Below the pieces are notes generated by a model. That model made no database searches, was not told the origin of the DNA, and saw only the letters and a list, made by a program, of their open reading frames with translations. A program made the position numbers and the translations under genes. A stretch of 64,000 nucleotides of DNA from Solen grandis (lineage: Eukaryota > Mollusca > Bivalvia > Adapedonta > Solenidae). Shown piece after piece: positions 48,901 to 59,904 of this stretch. Numbering within the stretch: the first letter of the stretch is position 1; each line of letters begins with the position of its first letter. Location: NCBI GenBank assembly GCA_021229015.1, contig CM037789.1, forward strand, positions 41,514,926-41,578,925. The letters are read 5' to 3'.

Positions 48901-50193
48901 TGTACCTGTGACCTTCATTCTGATCATAGTGATCGTCTTGATCATTTTCTTGAGGTAAGGATTTACTTTTTGCATTCTTTGGTTTAATGTCAGTTCAGTT
49001 TTCTTATGGACTTCTTTCTACATATAAAAGTATAGTGCTAAAATATGAGATATCACACCGTATATAAGTGGCTTAATACAACATCATGGCACATAGTAAC
49101 CAGTCCTGGAACTAATTTTATGTGTTGAGCGCCAGAAGTAGATCTAATGTTAATATATCGAACCATTTACCTCCCGGTTTCGATGCAGACAAGCTAAACA
49201 CAAGACCGGTAATCTAATGTAAAGAACGAGTAAACAGATCACAATGGCTATAAAGAATTGTGTTAGCTTAACTAATATCAATAATTACAACAAACAATAT
49301 TCTGAAATTTTGAGACAAGGTTGGTACAGAGTATATAAGATGTACAAAATATTTTTTTTTTAAATATCTTAAAGGTTACCTAATTCGACTGAATTTATCT
49401 GTGAAAATGTTTTAGATGGAGGAAAAGGGCGAATAGAAAGAAGCAATACAAGAACATGCTTCACCACGCCTTGTTCAACATCGACTACAACGCCCACACT
49501 GATGAACTTGCAATCGAAAACCCCATGGCTTCTGTGAACAATGGTTTCAGTGATTACTCGGAAATTTCAAAAGTTAATCCTCCTGGTTCTGCAGATGACG
49601 ATACTGTTGAAACTGGGGAATATAACACCATTAATCTGAAGACTTTTGCCGTCGGATCTGATCCTACGTATGGTCACTTGGCACAACCTGATGACGAAGT
49701 TGATACTACTTATGACAGCGTTTCTAGAAAGCAAACACCAATCGACCAAGATGATACATATGCACACATTGGAAGAACCTACCACCACGCTAAAAGAGGA
49801 CAATTTGAATTTGATGAAGATTCGACTTATAACACGCTTGGGGGCACTGTTAGTGAGGTTAACGGCCTTTCAGAAAATGCTGTTGATACTGAGGATAATG
49901 TCTATGACCACACTAACAATGTTACACAAGAAAATCAAGTATCTGTCAAGTCCGGTGTAACTCTTTTTTACGATGACGTTGAAATAAATTTGACAAATGA
50001 TGATAATCATGTATATAACCTTGAAGGACAGGTGTATGAGGACATTAATGCGAACACCTCACACAGAGATAAAGACAATGGCGTTGAGGTAGTTGAGGAA
50101 GAAAACGAGTTAGATGCAGACACGGATGAGGAAAAACACACATACTTCATACTGGAAAAACTACCGCTTGAGACAATTGACACGCAGGCCTGA
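45981..50193 (+). CDS. Receptor gene A: mucin-like ectodomain, one TM helix, many-tyrosine tail (5' incomplete)
   Basis: Five exons join in phase: 45981-46196, 47015-47191, 47539-47796, 48885-48954 and 49416-50193. The first three are phase 1-1 cassettes rich in Ser and Thr (for example SSQTASHTTTEM), with few or no Cys, typical of O-glycosylated stalks. The fourth encodes a membrane helix (VPVTFILIIVIVLIIFL). The last encodes a 259-residue acidic cytoplasmic tail after a basic stop-transfer (RWRKRANRKK). The tail has at least nine Y-x-x-hydrophobic motifs, including DYSEI, EYNTI, TYGHL, TYDSV, TYAHI, TYNTL, FYDDV, VYEDI and TYFIL. SDYSEI, TTYDSV, STYNTL and LFYDDV fit the ITIM pattern. Such tails recruit SH2 proteins or endocytic adaptors; the ligand is unknown. 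The signal-peptide exon was not found. AATAAA at 50764. I do not recognise a named family. Confidence 0.75.
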
Positions 50194-51440
50194 ATAAGGA
50201 GATTATATAAAAGAGGAAGGAATATCTAACATCACCTAAATGCTGGCTATTTTAACAAAATACTCAAACCATGGCATAATTTATATCAAGTCACCTTAAC
50301 AGGTAGTTAATTATAATTATATATTTACTATATTATCTGTGGCATCATTGAATTATACTTCATATGATATAAAGACATGACTAAACAATTTTAAGGAACA
50401 CATTTTCTATAAGTGGTGTGTGTGTGTGTGTGTGTGTGTGTTATACATTTCAATAAGATACATGTACATATAATCTAGAAATCAGATTTTGTAAATAGAA
50501 ATTTACTCATACATTGTATATCATCATTGTAGATAAATGATTTAGCTTTGTGCTGCGATATGATAAGTGATTTTGCAATTTTATATTCATATATGTATAT
50601 ATTTTCATATTACTTTATGTAATTCAGTGGACTTTGTTAAACACGTTACAGAATACAAATGTCACTTCGAATGACCTAACATTTAAGTATTTTATAAATA
50701 CAATGAAAAGCGTATATTGTTAAATTTCTTATATTCGTGTAACTTTTCTCTATATCAAATGTTAATAAATTTGGACATTCTTTTATCATTTTGAAATTTG
50801 TATTATTGACTCAATAATGTATTTCTCAGTTCGTAGGTGATATGATATACTTTTCTGATTATATGGTGGTTATCAACACCTTTATCTTGGTCACGTGACT
50901 AATCAGACCAACAAGGCCAGGATCGTCACGGTGTCGTATAAGGTAGAATAGTTTTAATTTAGTAAATATAGTAATCTGTATTCTATGCTAATCATTTGTA
51001 ACAATATCGAGATATTTTTCAGGAACACAATCGTGTTTATATAGTTTAGAGTAATCAATTCTACTTTGATTGCATAAAGTATTGTACCATTCTTGTATAT
51101 ATTGATCTTTGAGTCAAAAGAGGAAAAGCTGCTTTATCTATATTATAAAACGTAAAGTATTAACCATAACCAAGATTATCCAATAGTTTTTTAAGTGAGC
51201 TTCAACAGTTTATCTTCTGTTAGTATTGGTATTGGTGTAACTGCTGTGTCGTTGACATGCATGGATGATTATATATCCAGTGTTGCATATACGTGTATAT
51301 GTCTGTTCATATTACTTATCCGTTTACGCTTTAAGCGGTGACTTAGTTTTACCTTAGACAAATTTTCATTTCACTGAAGTTGCGAATAGCGTCTTAATAT
51401 TTAACAGTATGTATGTTATACGGACATATTTGAGATAGCA
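50194..51440. other. 3' flank of receptor gene A
   Basis: AT-rich 3' UTR and intergenic DNA with a (TG)n tract at 50415-50441 and AATAAA at 50764-50769. No other gene seen. Confidence 0.5.
50415..50441 (+). repeat. (TG)n microsatellite
   Basis: TG dinucleotide run in the 3' flank of receptor gene A. Confidence 0.9.
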
Positions 51441-51449
51441 TACAATAAA

Positions 51450-52235
51450 AGAAAGGAGACCAAATGTGAAATTAAAAAAGAAATCATGAAATTGACGACC
51501 ATGTGAGAAAGAAGATCATATAAGAGAATAGACTACATGAAAAGGGAAACCATTTGAGAAGACAGATCAAATGAGATAATAGACTACATGAAAAAGGAGA
51601 CCATTTGAGAAGAGAGATCAAATAAGATAATAGACTACATGAAAACGGAGACCATTTGAGAAAGGAGATCAAATAAGATAATAGACTACATGAGAAAGGA
51701 GACCATTTGAAAAAGGAGATCTAAAAAGATAATAGACTAAATGAGAAAGGAGACCAGTTTAGAAGAGAGATCAAATGAGATAATAGACTACATGAAAACG
51801 GAGACCATTTGAGAAAGGAGATCAAATAAGATAAAAGACTACATGAGAAAGGAGACCATTTGAAAAAGGAGATCAAATGAGATAATAGACTACATGAAAA
51901 AGGAGACCAGTTTAGAAGAGAGATCAAATGAGATAATAGACTTCATGAAAAAGGAGACCATTTGAGAAAAGAGATCAAATGAGATAATAGACTACATGAA
52001 AAAGGAGACAAGTTTAGAAAAGAGATCAAATGAGATAATAGACTACATGAAAAAAGGGAGACCATTTGAGAAAGTAGATCAAATAAGATAATAGACTACA
52101 TGAGAAAGGAGACCATTTGAGAAGAGAGTCAAAAAAAAGACAACATGAAAAAGGCCTTTAAAGGAGATTATTACGAGATAGTAGTAGACCATATGAAATA
52201 AGGAGACCATATGAGAAAGGAGACCACGTAGGATA
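51450..52235 (+). repeat. 51-bp purine-rich minisatellite, about 15 copies
   Basis: The unit reads AGACTACATGAAAAAGGAGA, CCATTTGAGAAGAGAGATCA, AATAAGATAAT. The strand is strongly purine-biased. 51 is a multiple of three, so the minus strand shows repetitive open frames with a 17-residue period (SPFSCSLLS core). These are repeat artefacts. Confidence 0.93.
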
Positions 52236-54140
52236 GAAGACCAATATGGCTATATTTCTCCGGTACCATACTCTCTTGATTTTAGGTATGTGTTCTTTCT
52301 TACTTCCATGCATTATACATGCAGAATACATAAGCTAATTATTTGTCATTGATATGTTTTTTCTACGAAAATTTGTTATTCATGTGTTATATACATTTCG
52401 TGTCATTAATGATAATGATGTGATGCAGTTTAAACAGACGAAAATACATTCTAGTTTTGAGATACCATTAATATGATATCCTCTGCACATTGTAGTGTAC
52501 AGTACCTTTTATTTTTAGACGGCAGCTTGCTGCCATCTTTAGTGACTAGAAACGCTTACCAGGCATCGCTGACCTTGCTAATTTGCATATTTTCCATGAC
52601 AATTTTAACTGTACCTCTCCGCGCTTAGTGCGGATCCACGCAATGCGATTCTGCACTTACGAATACGAATGGAATATGTTACGCAGACCTTTTATTCATA
52701 ACCGTAGCTGCTATTCATATGCTGTTGTTTGTAAACGTGTTTTTTTCTTCCGTAAACATCCATTTTAAGCGTGAACAATATATCCGTGACACTTATAAAT
52801 CGGAACAGCGGCCCATTTTACAAACTTGAAGATCTGCTCCTGTAAAAAGAAAAAAAGGTAGCGCTTCGAATGTCTGTAATTAACCTAAAGTAGTTCACGC
52901 GTAATTTTGCATGAAAACGAGTTAGGTTTCTCCCAGTTTGAAATAGAAACAAACATTCAAGTATCTAAAACATCAAGTCCTTGTCAAGTTTTATACTTAG
53001 GTTACAGTAGATAGTATATATAAATCGGGTCCTAGGGAATGACCTACTTCTGAAGTTCATACAGTCAGGTTCATGACCCTAATTTCGGATTGTTTTGTAA
53101 CAAACAGAGTGCGAATTCGATTGTCTTACTACCGACTATAGTTGCTGGAGAGTGTGTGGAGTTTTTACGTCATGTGGCTTTTGCCTCTATTGTATCAATA
53201 ATTAAGAATCACAGCTTTTTTCTGTTAATCCGGCTGCCGTCTCTCAGCGCATTGAGCGCTTTGATTACAATTTACGCATAGCAAAACCTGTGTTAACGAC
53301 CTTCTGTTCTAAACAGCCAATATGTTGTGAACAGCCAGCTTTCAGACTTCGAAAAAGATACATTATGATACAATTAACCCCCATTTAGCAACCCTCTCTG
53401 GTGGACGTGTACGTTTGACTGGTCGCTTAAGACAATTTTGACTGTACATGTATTTTCAAAACACTGATTTTGTAGCCAACTTATTTGATGTATTATTTAT
53501 TGTATTAAGGTGGATAGATTTTCAAAGTGTGACATCATAATCTTATTAGGTCAATAGTACATACTTACAAAAAAAGAAAAATGGAAATTAATCGGAACCA
53601 AACTTTTTTTTCGCGTTGACCGATAATCAACAATATTCCTTTCACTTAATACTTTTGATTTTTTACGTTAGTTTTCATTTAGATCATATTCTTCTGTGTT
53701 TTCGGTTCTTTTATTACATTCTTCTATGTTTCGGTCTTCTTTGTTTTCAGTACAAGTAATATTACTTAGAAGTATTCATTAATGATAACGATATTATTTT
53801 CATTGTGATAAAAGTTTCCCCAAGTAACATCGCGCTAAAATGATAATGAAATTCTTAAATTGATAAAACAATGTCACATCGAATAATTGAGGTTTCCTAT
53901 GGAGATCTTCAAAGGAACGAAAGGATAGAAGATGAAAAATAAATCGAACATTTTTTAACATATAAAAAATATATAAAAAATATATACATTTCACTGCACA
54001 GATAATATATCGAAATAACCTGCGTGAGAAAAGAATGTTTTTGTTTAAATTTCATTTTAATAATGAAGGCAGATCAAATATGTTTATGTGTACTATCTTT
54101 CTTTAAATAAAACTGTATGTTTTTATATAATTATATTTGC
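52236..54140. other. Intergenic DNA between receptor genes A and B
   Basis: AT-rich. No supported gene or clear element. Confidence 0.4.
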
Positions 54141-54154
54141 AACAATGCAAGGAA

Positions 54155-54268
54155 AATACATGTGGCTGTGCAGAAAAGAGACTTCAAGACACTACTACTA
54201 TTGAAGAACCCGATATAAACTGCAGTGGTAGTACATGTAATATTACGTCATATGTTTGCAGCACAATT
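54155..54268 (+). CDS. Possible Cys-rich exon of receptor gene B
   Basis: An open stretch with an acceptor-like CAATGCAAG before it and a donor-like GTATGT after it encodes ENTCGCAEKRLQD and INCSGSTCNITSYVCSTI, a Cys-rich secreted-type sequence. It lies 2.4 kb before the gene B membrane exon. Phase with the next exon could not be confirmed, so this is tentative. Confidence 0.25.
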
Positions 54269-54849
54269 GTATGTTTTATTGAAGTGAAATATAAATGTCG
54301 AGTAAGTTGTTCTCATCAAATTAACATATTTTTACAGCTACAACATAATAAAAAATGTAGATATACCCATTTAAACCATTTCTTCAGTACATTACATTTA
54401 GTAAACTTGGCGATTAGTGTCTTGCTCGATATGAAGATTTAAAATGCCTTTTTCAAGACCATTGACTTTAGCTCTTCAGTTCTGAAGTTTTGACTGTCCT
54501 ATATATCAAAGGATGCTAATTTTAACTTTGATGTACTAATTCTCTATTGCCATCAGGAGCAATGGCACGTTGGTGAGCGGTATAAGGCAATATTGATAAT
54601 CTTAACAATTACACGGCAATACCGTTAATTATCTGCACACACCGCGTTTACGTAGAACTTTAAATCACACTCTCATGCACAAGTTTACTTCTAGATAACT
54701 GCGAGTCGGCCACAGCAGCCATTTCCAGAAGTGGTACAGATAAGAACTATTACTAATATTACTGAATGAAGGTCTGTTACCTTAATGCATTTAATAATAC
54801 ACACCATACTTTAAGATAATGATAATAAAGAGTATGAATTTGATGGGGT

Positions 54850-54876
54850 TTTTTGTTGTTGTTGTTGTTGTTGTTT
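54850..54876 (+). repeat. (GTT)n microsatellite
   Basis: GTT trinucleotide run ending in TTTTCAG, which resembles a splice acceptor. The following sequence could be another gene B exon but has no clear phase. Confidence 0.8.
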
Positions 54877-55574
54877 TCAGTGGCTACATCATTGTCACCA
54901 CATTCGTCTTCAAAGAAGTAAGCTTTGCCATAACCTACATCTTCAACAATAGGTACAGTGGGTGAGTAGAAATATCATTGATCCTCTGTAATTATTTGAT
55001 TAAACTAAATTATAAACTGTAAATTGCATTTATCTTAGATTATTTATATCATTTTATAAATCATTCGTTTAAAATCGATCTTGCGCTATACATTATCATC
55101 TGTGTCCGATGGTAGAAAATCGAGCTTGGCTTTTAAACAGATTTACCTGGCTCGTATTCAACCAACTATACTTAGTATTAAGTAAAACTTAAGTACTTAG
55201 TGGTGAATTTCATCAGTTTTGTTCTCCTGATAAAACATTTCATAACAATCCTTGATAGATATAAATTAATACTTTATTTCAATTCAGTAATGATAAGATA
55301 TGTGTCTACCCAATTTAAGTAAATAGTGTTGGTGAAAATGAAGCCAGATTTGCTAAAGTGCAAGCACGTGGCTGTACTGAATTGAAGTTAATTATATTTG
55401 ATGAAATAATTAAAAACATGTACATGTATTTTGAATAAACATAACTGATCCTTCATATCATTAAATGCATTTTATAAATTACTTCTGAAACATAAGGTTC
55501 GAAGCGGTACATTTAATTTTATACTTATTAATTTTCAGAAATAATAATTTCACGGAAAAAACTTTTACAACTTA

Positions 55575-55645
55575 TGTTTAACCCTCACGACGGTTCCTGG
55601 GTTGGACCAGTACTTTACGCCTGGGAAGGTATTGAAAAACTATTG
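55575..55645 (+). repeat. Dispersed repeat with TGGACCAGTACT core
   Basis: GGTTCCTGGG, TTGGACCAGTACTTTACGCC and TGGGAAGGT in the same order as at 817-880 and 57755-57820. Confidence 0.6.
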
Positions 55646-56668
55646 CTTTAAACAGGGATCGAACATTTTCAAGCTTTGAATCCGTAGTCAATAAACACTT
55701 CCGTTTGGCTTGACACATATGAATGAATTTAACTAAGATATGAAGTTCCCCAGGCTTATCTCTTTAGAGCTGTTCGTCCGTTCGTCCGTGAACAGTTTCA
55801 GGACATTACATGCCCACAAATGCATGATTGATTGTTATAACTGTGTGTAATGGCAGCTTTTTTTCTGAAATATGTCTGTTAGTTGGCAGTCGATACAATA
55901 TTCTGACTGTTTTCCTTTGATAATTCATTCTATGGTTGCTATGCAGTACTAGCGTAACTATGGATTTTTTTTTATTTAATTAAGTCTGTTTTACTGAACT
56001 TGCAGCGTATCTAATATGGTATTAAACCACAGACATACTGATAACTGTTTTGTTCTATTGAATATCAAGATCTAAACATTTCAAAATTCCTAGTTTTTTG
56101 ACGAAAACAATAATGAGACCCAAAGATGGCTGTGTATGTAAGAAGGTCATAACTTCGCAAGTTGACAAGATATCAATTAAAATCAAACATTTCCAGATTG
56201 GGGAATGAATTGTCTTAAAGATAAGGAAAAAACACATTTTTGAAAATGTTGTCATTAAGACTTAAGACATTAAGCAGTATTATACTGCCTCATATATAAT
56301 GCTCACTCCTTTAGTTTCATCTCTTTAACTAACAGATTGTATTTCATGTATTTCTTTATTATTTTATTATTATTGCTATTATATTGTAATTAGCATACCA
56401 GATTGTCCTTTTAATCTAGTCAAGAAACGACAATATTTATACCTAACCACCATTAAATCAGGACTTGCCAAGGTGCCAGGTATCTGTAGGGGAAATTCCC
56501 TGGTTGTTGTTCAGCTAAAGAAAGTGTCTCCTTTTCCTAAAAGTTGGCCTTGCAATGCATTGTATTTGGAATTTAATTATTTCTAAAAAATTATCATTCT
56601 ATGAACAAAACTATTGTTTACGTCGTAAATAATAATAAAAAATATATATTAGCAACATTCTTTTCCAG

Positions 56669-57517
56669 AGGAGATGGTAAAAAAAAGCTTTCAAGTTGCC
56701 GCAGTTGTGGCTCCTGTTATGACAGTTGTGGTTCTTGTTGCCATAGCTGTAATTGTCGTACTTCTTATACGGTTAGAGAAACTTTCATGAGGTTCATTTG
56801 GTAATATCTGCCTATTAAAACTAGCTTTGACATAAACAAGATTTTTAAGCATCAAGTTAAGGTAATGCAAAATCGATTTAAAATGGTCGTCTATATATAG
56901 AGTACAGTTAAGAAATACATAATAAGGTAGATTTGTAGTTTGGTTCTAAAAAACAACAACAACAAAAACAACAACAAACTAACAATTATTTACTTCAACC
57001 AATGAATATATGTATGTAAAAATACAAAAATATCAAGGGTTTATATATCTATGACGGAAAATGTAAGCATATTTTTATAATTATTTTTCAGGTGTAAGAA
57101 ACTTTGTCAAAAGGACAGCAGTGTCTACAATGGTGCCCTGAATACATCTCCTGAGATAAAACCTGTGTCCAATGCTGCTTACTTTCACCCCGCCAACGAT
57201 GGTTCCGAAGCTAACTTTAAGCCTTCCAAAGATGAAGGCCCGTATATTTACAGTCAGGTTGTCAAGGTCAACAATCCAAAAGCGCCGCAGCCGACTGCTG
57301 CGGAGTTGACTTACAGCCTTTCTCGGGTGACGGCCAGTATACATATACTCAAGTGAATAAAACACATGTTAATCAAAAAGCGCAGCAGTCACTAGCAGAC
57401 GGCCAGTACAACAGGGTCAGGTTCAGCCCCTTGCCCACACGACCTGACCCAACATATGCTCATATAGCAGAGGATCCCGTGGATAGAGAACGCGTACCAC
57501 CATCTGAACAACGGTGA
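56669..57517 (+). CDS. Receptor gene B: TM helix and tyrosine-rich tail, with an apparent frameshift (5' incomplete)
   Basis: Exon 56669-56771 encodes a membrane helix (VAAVVAPVMTVVVLVAIAVI and on to VVLLI). It joins exon 57092 onwards in phase (ATACG|GTTAGA donor, non-consensus after GT; TTTTTCAG acceptor). The tail starts RCKKLCQKDSS and has VYNGAL, YIYSQVV and LTYSL. The frame as written stops at 57354. A one-base loss in the GGG run at 57325-57327 would explain this. The next frame continues to TGA at 57515 with TYTQV, QYNRV and DPTYAHIAED, and the TYAHI motif is shared with gene A. Either the gene is a frameshifted allele or pseudogene, or the sequence lacks one base. The upstream ectodomain is not resolved. 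Confidence 0.62.
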
Positions 57518-57754
57518 TAGAAGACACCGTTAGCCGGGAAACAACAAATACAACACTCCCGAAGCACAGGACCCGATGTACAATGCCTCTTAAGATTTTA
57601 AATTTTTGCATGATTATGCTGTCTATATATTCAGTCAACCTGCATAAGTATGCTTGTATAGTCGCACAATTGCGTTTCCCATCCTTGCAATTTAAACTTA
57701 TTTCCTTTTAGAGTTGATTTGGGGATACATTTTTTACAATTTACGAGTGTATTG

Positions 57755-57825
57755 ATCCCTCTAGATGGTTCCTAGGCTGAACCAGTACTTTGCTCATGGG
57801 AAGGTCATGAAAGTCCGATTATTGA
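57755..57825 (+). repeat. Dispersed repeat with ACCAGTACTTTGC core
   Basis: CTCTAGATGGTTCCTAGG, GAACCAGTACTTTGC and ATGGGAAGGT match the copies at 817-880 and 55575-55645. Confidence 0.6.
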
Positions 57826-57985
57826 CTGTTGAGAGATGTATTGAGCACATGGCAATTTCATGAGATTTTACATCAAATCATGAAATCAACAATGAAAACT
57901 TACACAGTAGCCGGCTACAGTGTGAAATAACAATTCATGCAATAGATGTGTGATACTTAGAAATATTGCACACAAATAGCATTAT

Positions 57986-58450
57986 ATGGTGGCATATTTC
58001 TGCCAGTCACTTATCCACTTAGCTATGTTGAAACTTTTCTGAAAAATTGTCACATATTCAGTTAGTATCTGGCAAGTAGCAAACTTTCAAGTTATCTACT
58101 TAGGTATCTTAACAGGACTTAACTGTCTGTTAGTGCCCACTACTGCCAATCACATATTCACTTATTTTAACTGGATATCATGCCTTTTTCCAGATAATTA
58201 TATGAAAAAATGCTTGTTATTCACATAATTTAACTGACTAACTTGAAAAAAGGCGAGATAACCATTTATCTTAAGTGAATATATGGCTGGCAGTAGTGGG
58301 CACTAACAGGCAGTTTTTTTCTGTTAAGATACCTAAGAGGATAACACGAAAGTTTTCTACTTGCCAGATATTAACTGACTATGTGACATTTTTTCAGAAA
58401 AGTTTCGATATAGCTAAGTGGATAAGTGGCTGGCAGAAATATGCCACCAT
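57986..58450. mobile_element. 465-bp foldback element with 8-bp target duplication AGCATTAT
   Basis: Left arm from ATGGTGGCATATTTCTGCCA and right arm ending TGGCAGAAATATGCCACCAT are inverted copies for about 200 bases each. Internal landmarks (TTATCCACTTAGCTA, ATCTGGCAAGTAG, TAGTGCCCACTACTGCC) are mirrored. AGCATTAT flanks both sides (57978-57985 and 58451-58458). No coding capacity. The 8-bp duplication is compatible with a hAT-type mover (inference). Confidence 0.88.
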
Positions 58451-58459
58451 AGCATTATC

Positions 58460-59027
58460 CTTATTGTTATTATTATCATTGTGACAGTAAGAGAGAGAGA
58501 GAGATGTTACAGTAATTTGAAAAAAAGGAGTCCACTACTCGTAATTTAAGATCGAAATAGGATAATGTCCTTCTCACGTGTTTGTTTATGTGACAGGAAG
58601 AAAAAGCAAACAATTAAGTTTTCAATCATCGTTGTCACATGCAATTGAGCATCCTATAAATAACATGTTTCTATTGAAAACTTCCGTCTGATGTCTTGAT
58701 ATATTTGCCTCAATGTCAAAACGGGTATTTTGTTTACGTCTGCCCGATAGTTTTGTCAATAGGAGAAATGTTTACGAGTATTTTGAATCGTTTTGTACTG
58801 AAGTCACGATGTACGACTCATTTTGCCGTGATGCCACGCCCAGTCACGTGGATATTTAGTTCCATTCCATAATAAAGGTAAAGGTTTTGTTGTCACGGTT
58901 ACAGTTGAAAGGTAATGATAAAATGAGAGAGAGAAAGAGAAAGATGCCATAAATAATAAACATATTGTTCAGGTATTATTCTCATAACAACTATAACATC
59001 TATGTAAAAATGATGGGATGTTTTGTT
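58460..59027. other. Intergenic DNA
   Basis: Contains a short (GA)n tract near 58490-58503. No gene seen. Confidence 0.4.
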
Positions 59028-59668
59028 TTAAGCTCACCTGAGCACAACGTGCTCAATATGAGCTTTTGTGATCGCCCTTCGTCTGTCGTCCGACGTGCGT
59101 CGTGCGTCGTCAACAATTTGGCTTGTTTACACTCTAGAGACCATATTCTTAGGCCAATCTTCATGAAACTTGGTCAGAATGTTTGTCTCCATAAAATCTT
59201 GGACAAGATCGAAATTGGGTCATGTGGGGTCAAAAAGTAGGTCACGTGGTCAAATCTTATAAAAACCTTGTTATCACTCTAGAGGTCACATTTTTTGCCA
59301 ATCTTAAATTGGAATTTTTTTAAAAAAATCTTTGTAAAACGGCCACATTTTTGGCCCAATCTTCATGAAACTTGGTCAGAATCTTTGTTTCTATAAAGTC
59401 TTGGCCAAGTTCGAATTTGTTTAATGTGGGGTCAAAAAGTAGGTCATGAGGTCAAATCGTAGAAAAAAAATTTTGTTCACACTCTAGATGCCACATTTTG
59501 GCCATATCTTCATGAAACTTGGTCAGAATGTCTGTTTCCATAAAACCTTGGACAAGTTCGAAAGTGGGTCATGTGGGGTCAAAAAGTAGGTCAATATGAA
59601 AAATCCAACATATGTTGCTCATTTATAATCAGGTGAGCGATTCAGGGCCATCATGGCCCTCTTGTTAC
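59028..59668 (+). mobile_element. Composite repeat (AGCTCACCTGAGCA ... GGCCCTCTTGTT), copy 3
   Basis: Left end AAGCTCACCTGAGCACAACG plus TGCTCAATATGAGC. Right end CAGGTGAGCGATTCAGGGCC then ATCATGGCCCTCTTGTT. The interior is three to four units with CCAATCTTCATGAAACTTGG, TCAGAATGTTTGT and GGGTCAAAAAGTAGGTCA, clearly related to copy 1. Confidence 0.82.
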
Positions 59669-59783
59669 ATTATACAAATGTCATATCGTATAGTCATGAT
59701 TTAATATATGTATGTTTGATTTGTTTTATAAATGTTTTGAAATTACTGTTCTTTAGAGAGAACTAGGGGAAAAGGGAAAGACT

Positions 59784-59784
59784 T

Positions 59785-59825
<41 letters not shown>

Positions 59826-59826
59826 T
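59784..59826 (+). repeat. (TA)n(TG)n compound microsatellite
   Basis: TA run passing directly into a TG run. Confidence 0.93.
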
Positions 59827-59849
59827 TTAATTTCTAGTAGGATAGAGTG

Positions 59850-59903
59850 AGCGAGAGGAAGAGAGAGAGGGGAGAATAAAGGAGAGAGAGAGAGAGATAT
59901 ACT
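59850..59903 (+). repeat. (GA)n-rich tract
   Basis: Interrupted GA/GAGG repeats. Confidence 0.85.
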
Positions 59904-59904
59904 T

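Noticed and set aside
51484..51927. Minus-strand frames with repeated SPFSCSLLS sequence
   Set aside because: They are shadows of the 51-bp minisatellite.
54881..54962. Additional ectodomain exon for receptor gene B after the (GTT)n tract
   Set aside because: An acceptor-like TTTTCAG is present, but no frame links it in phase both to the Cys-rich stretch and to the membrane exon.
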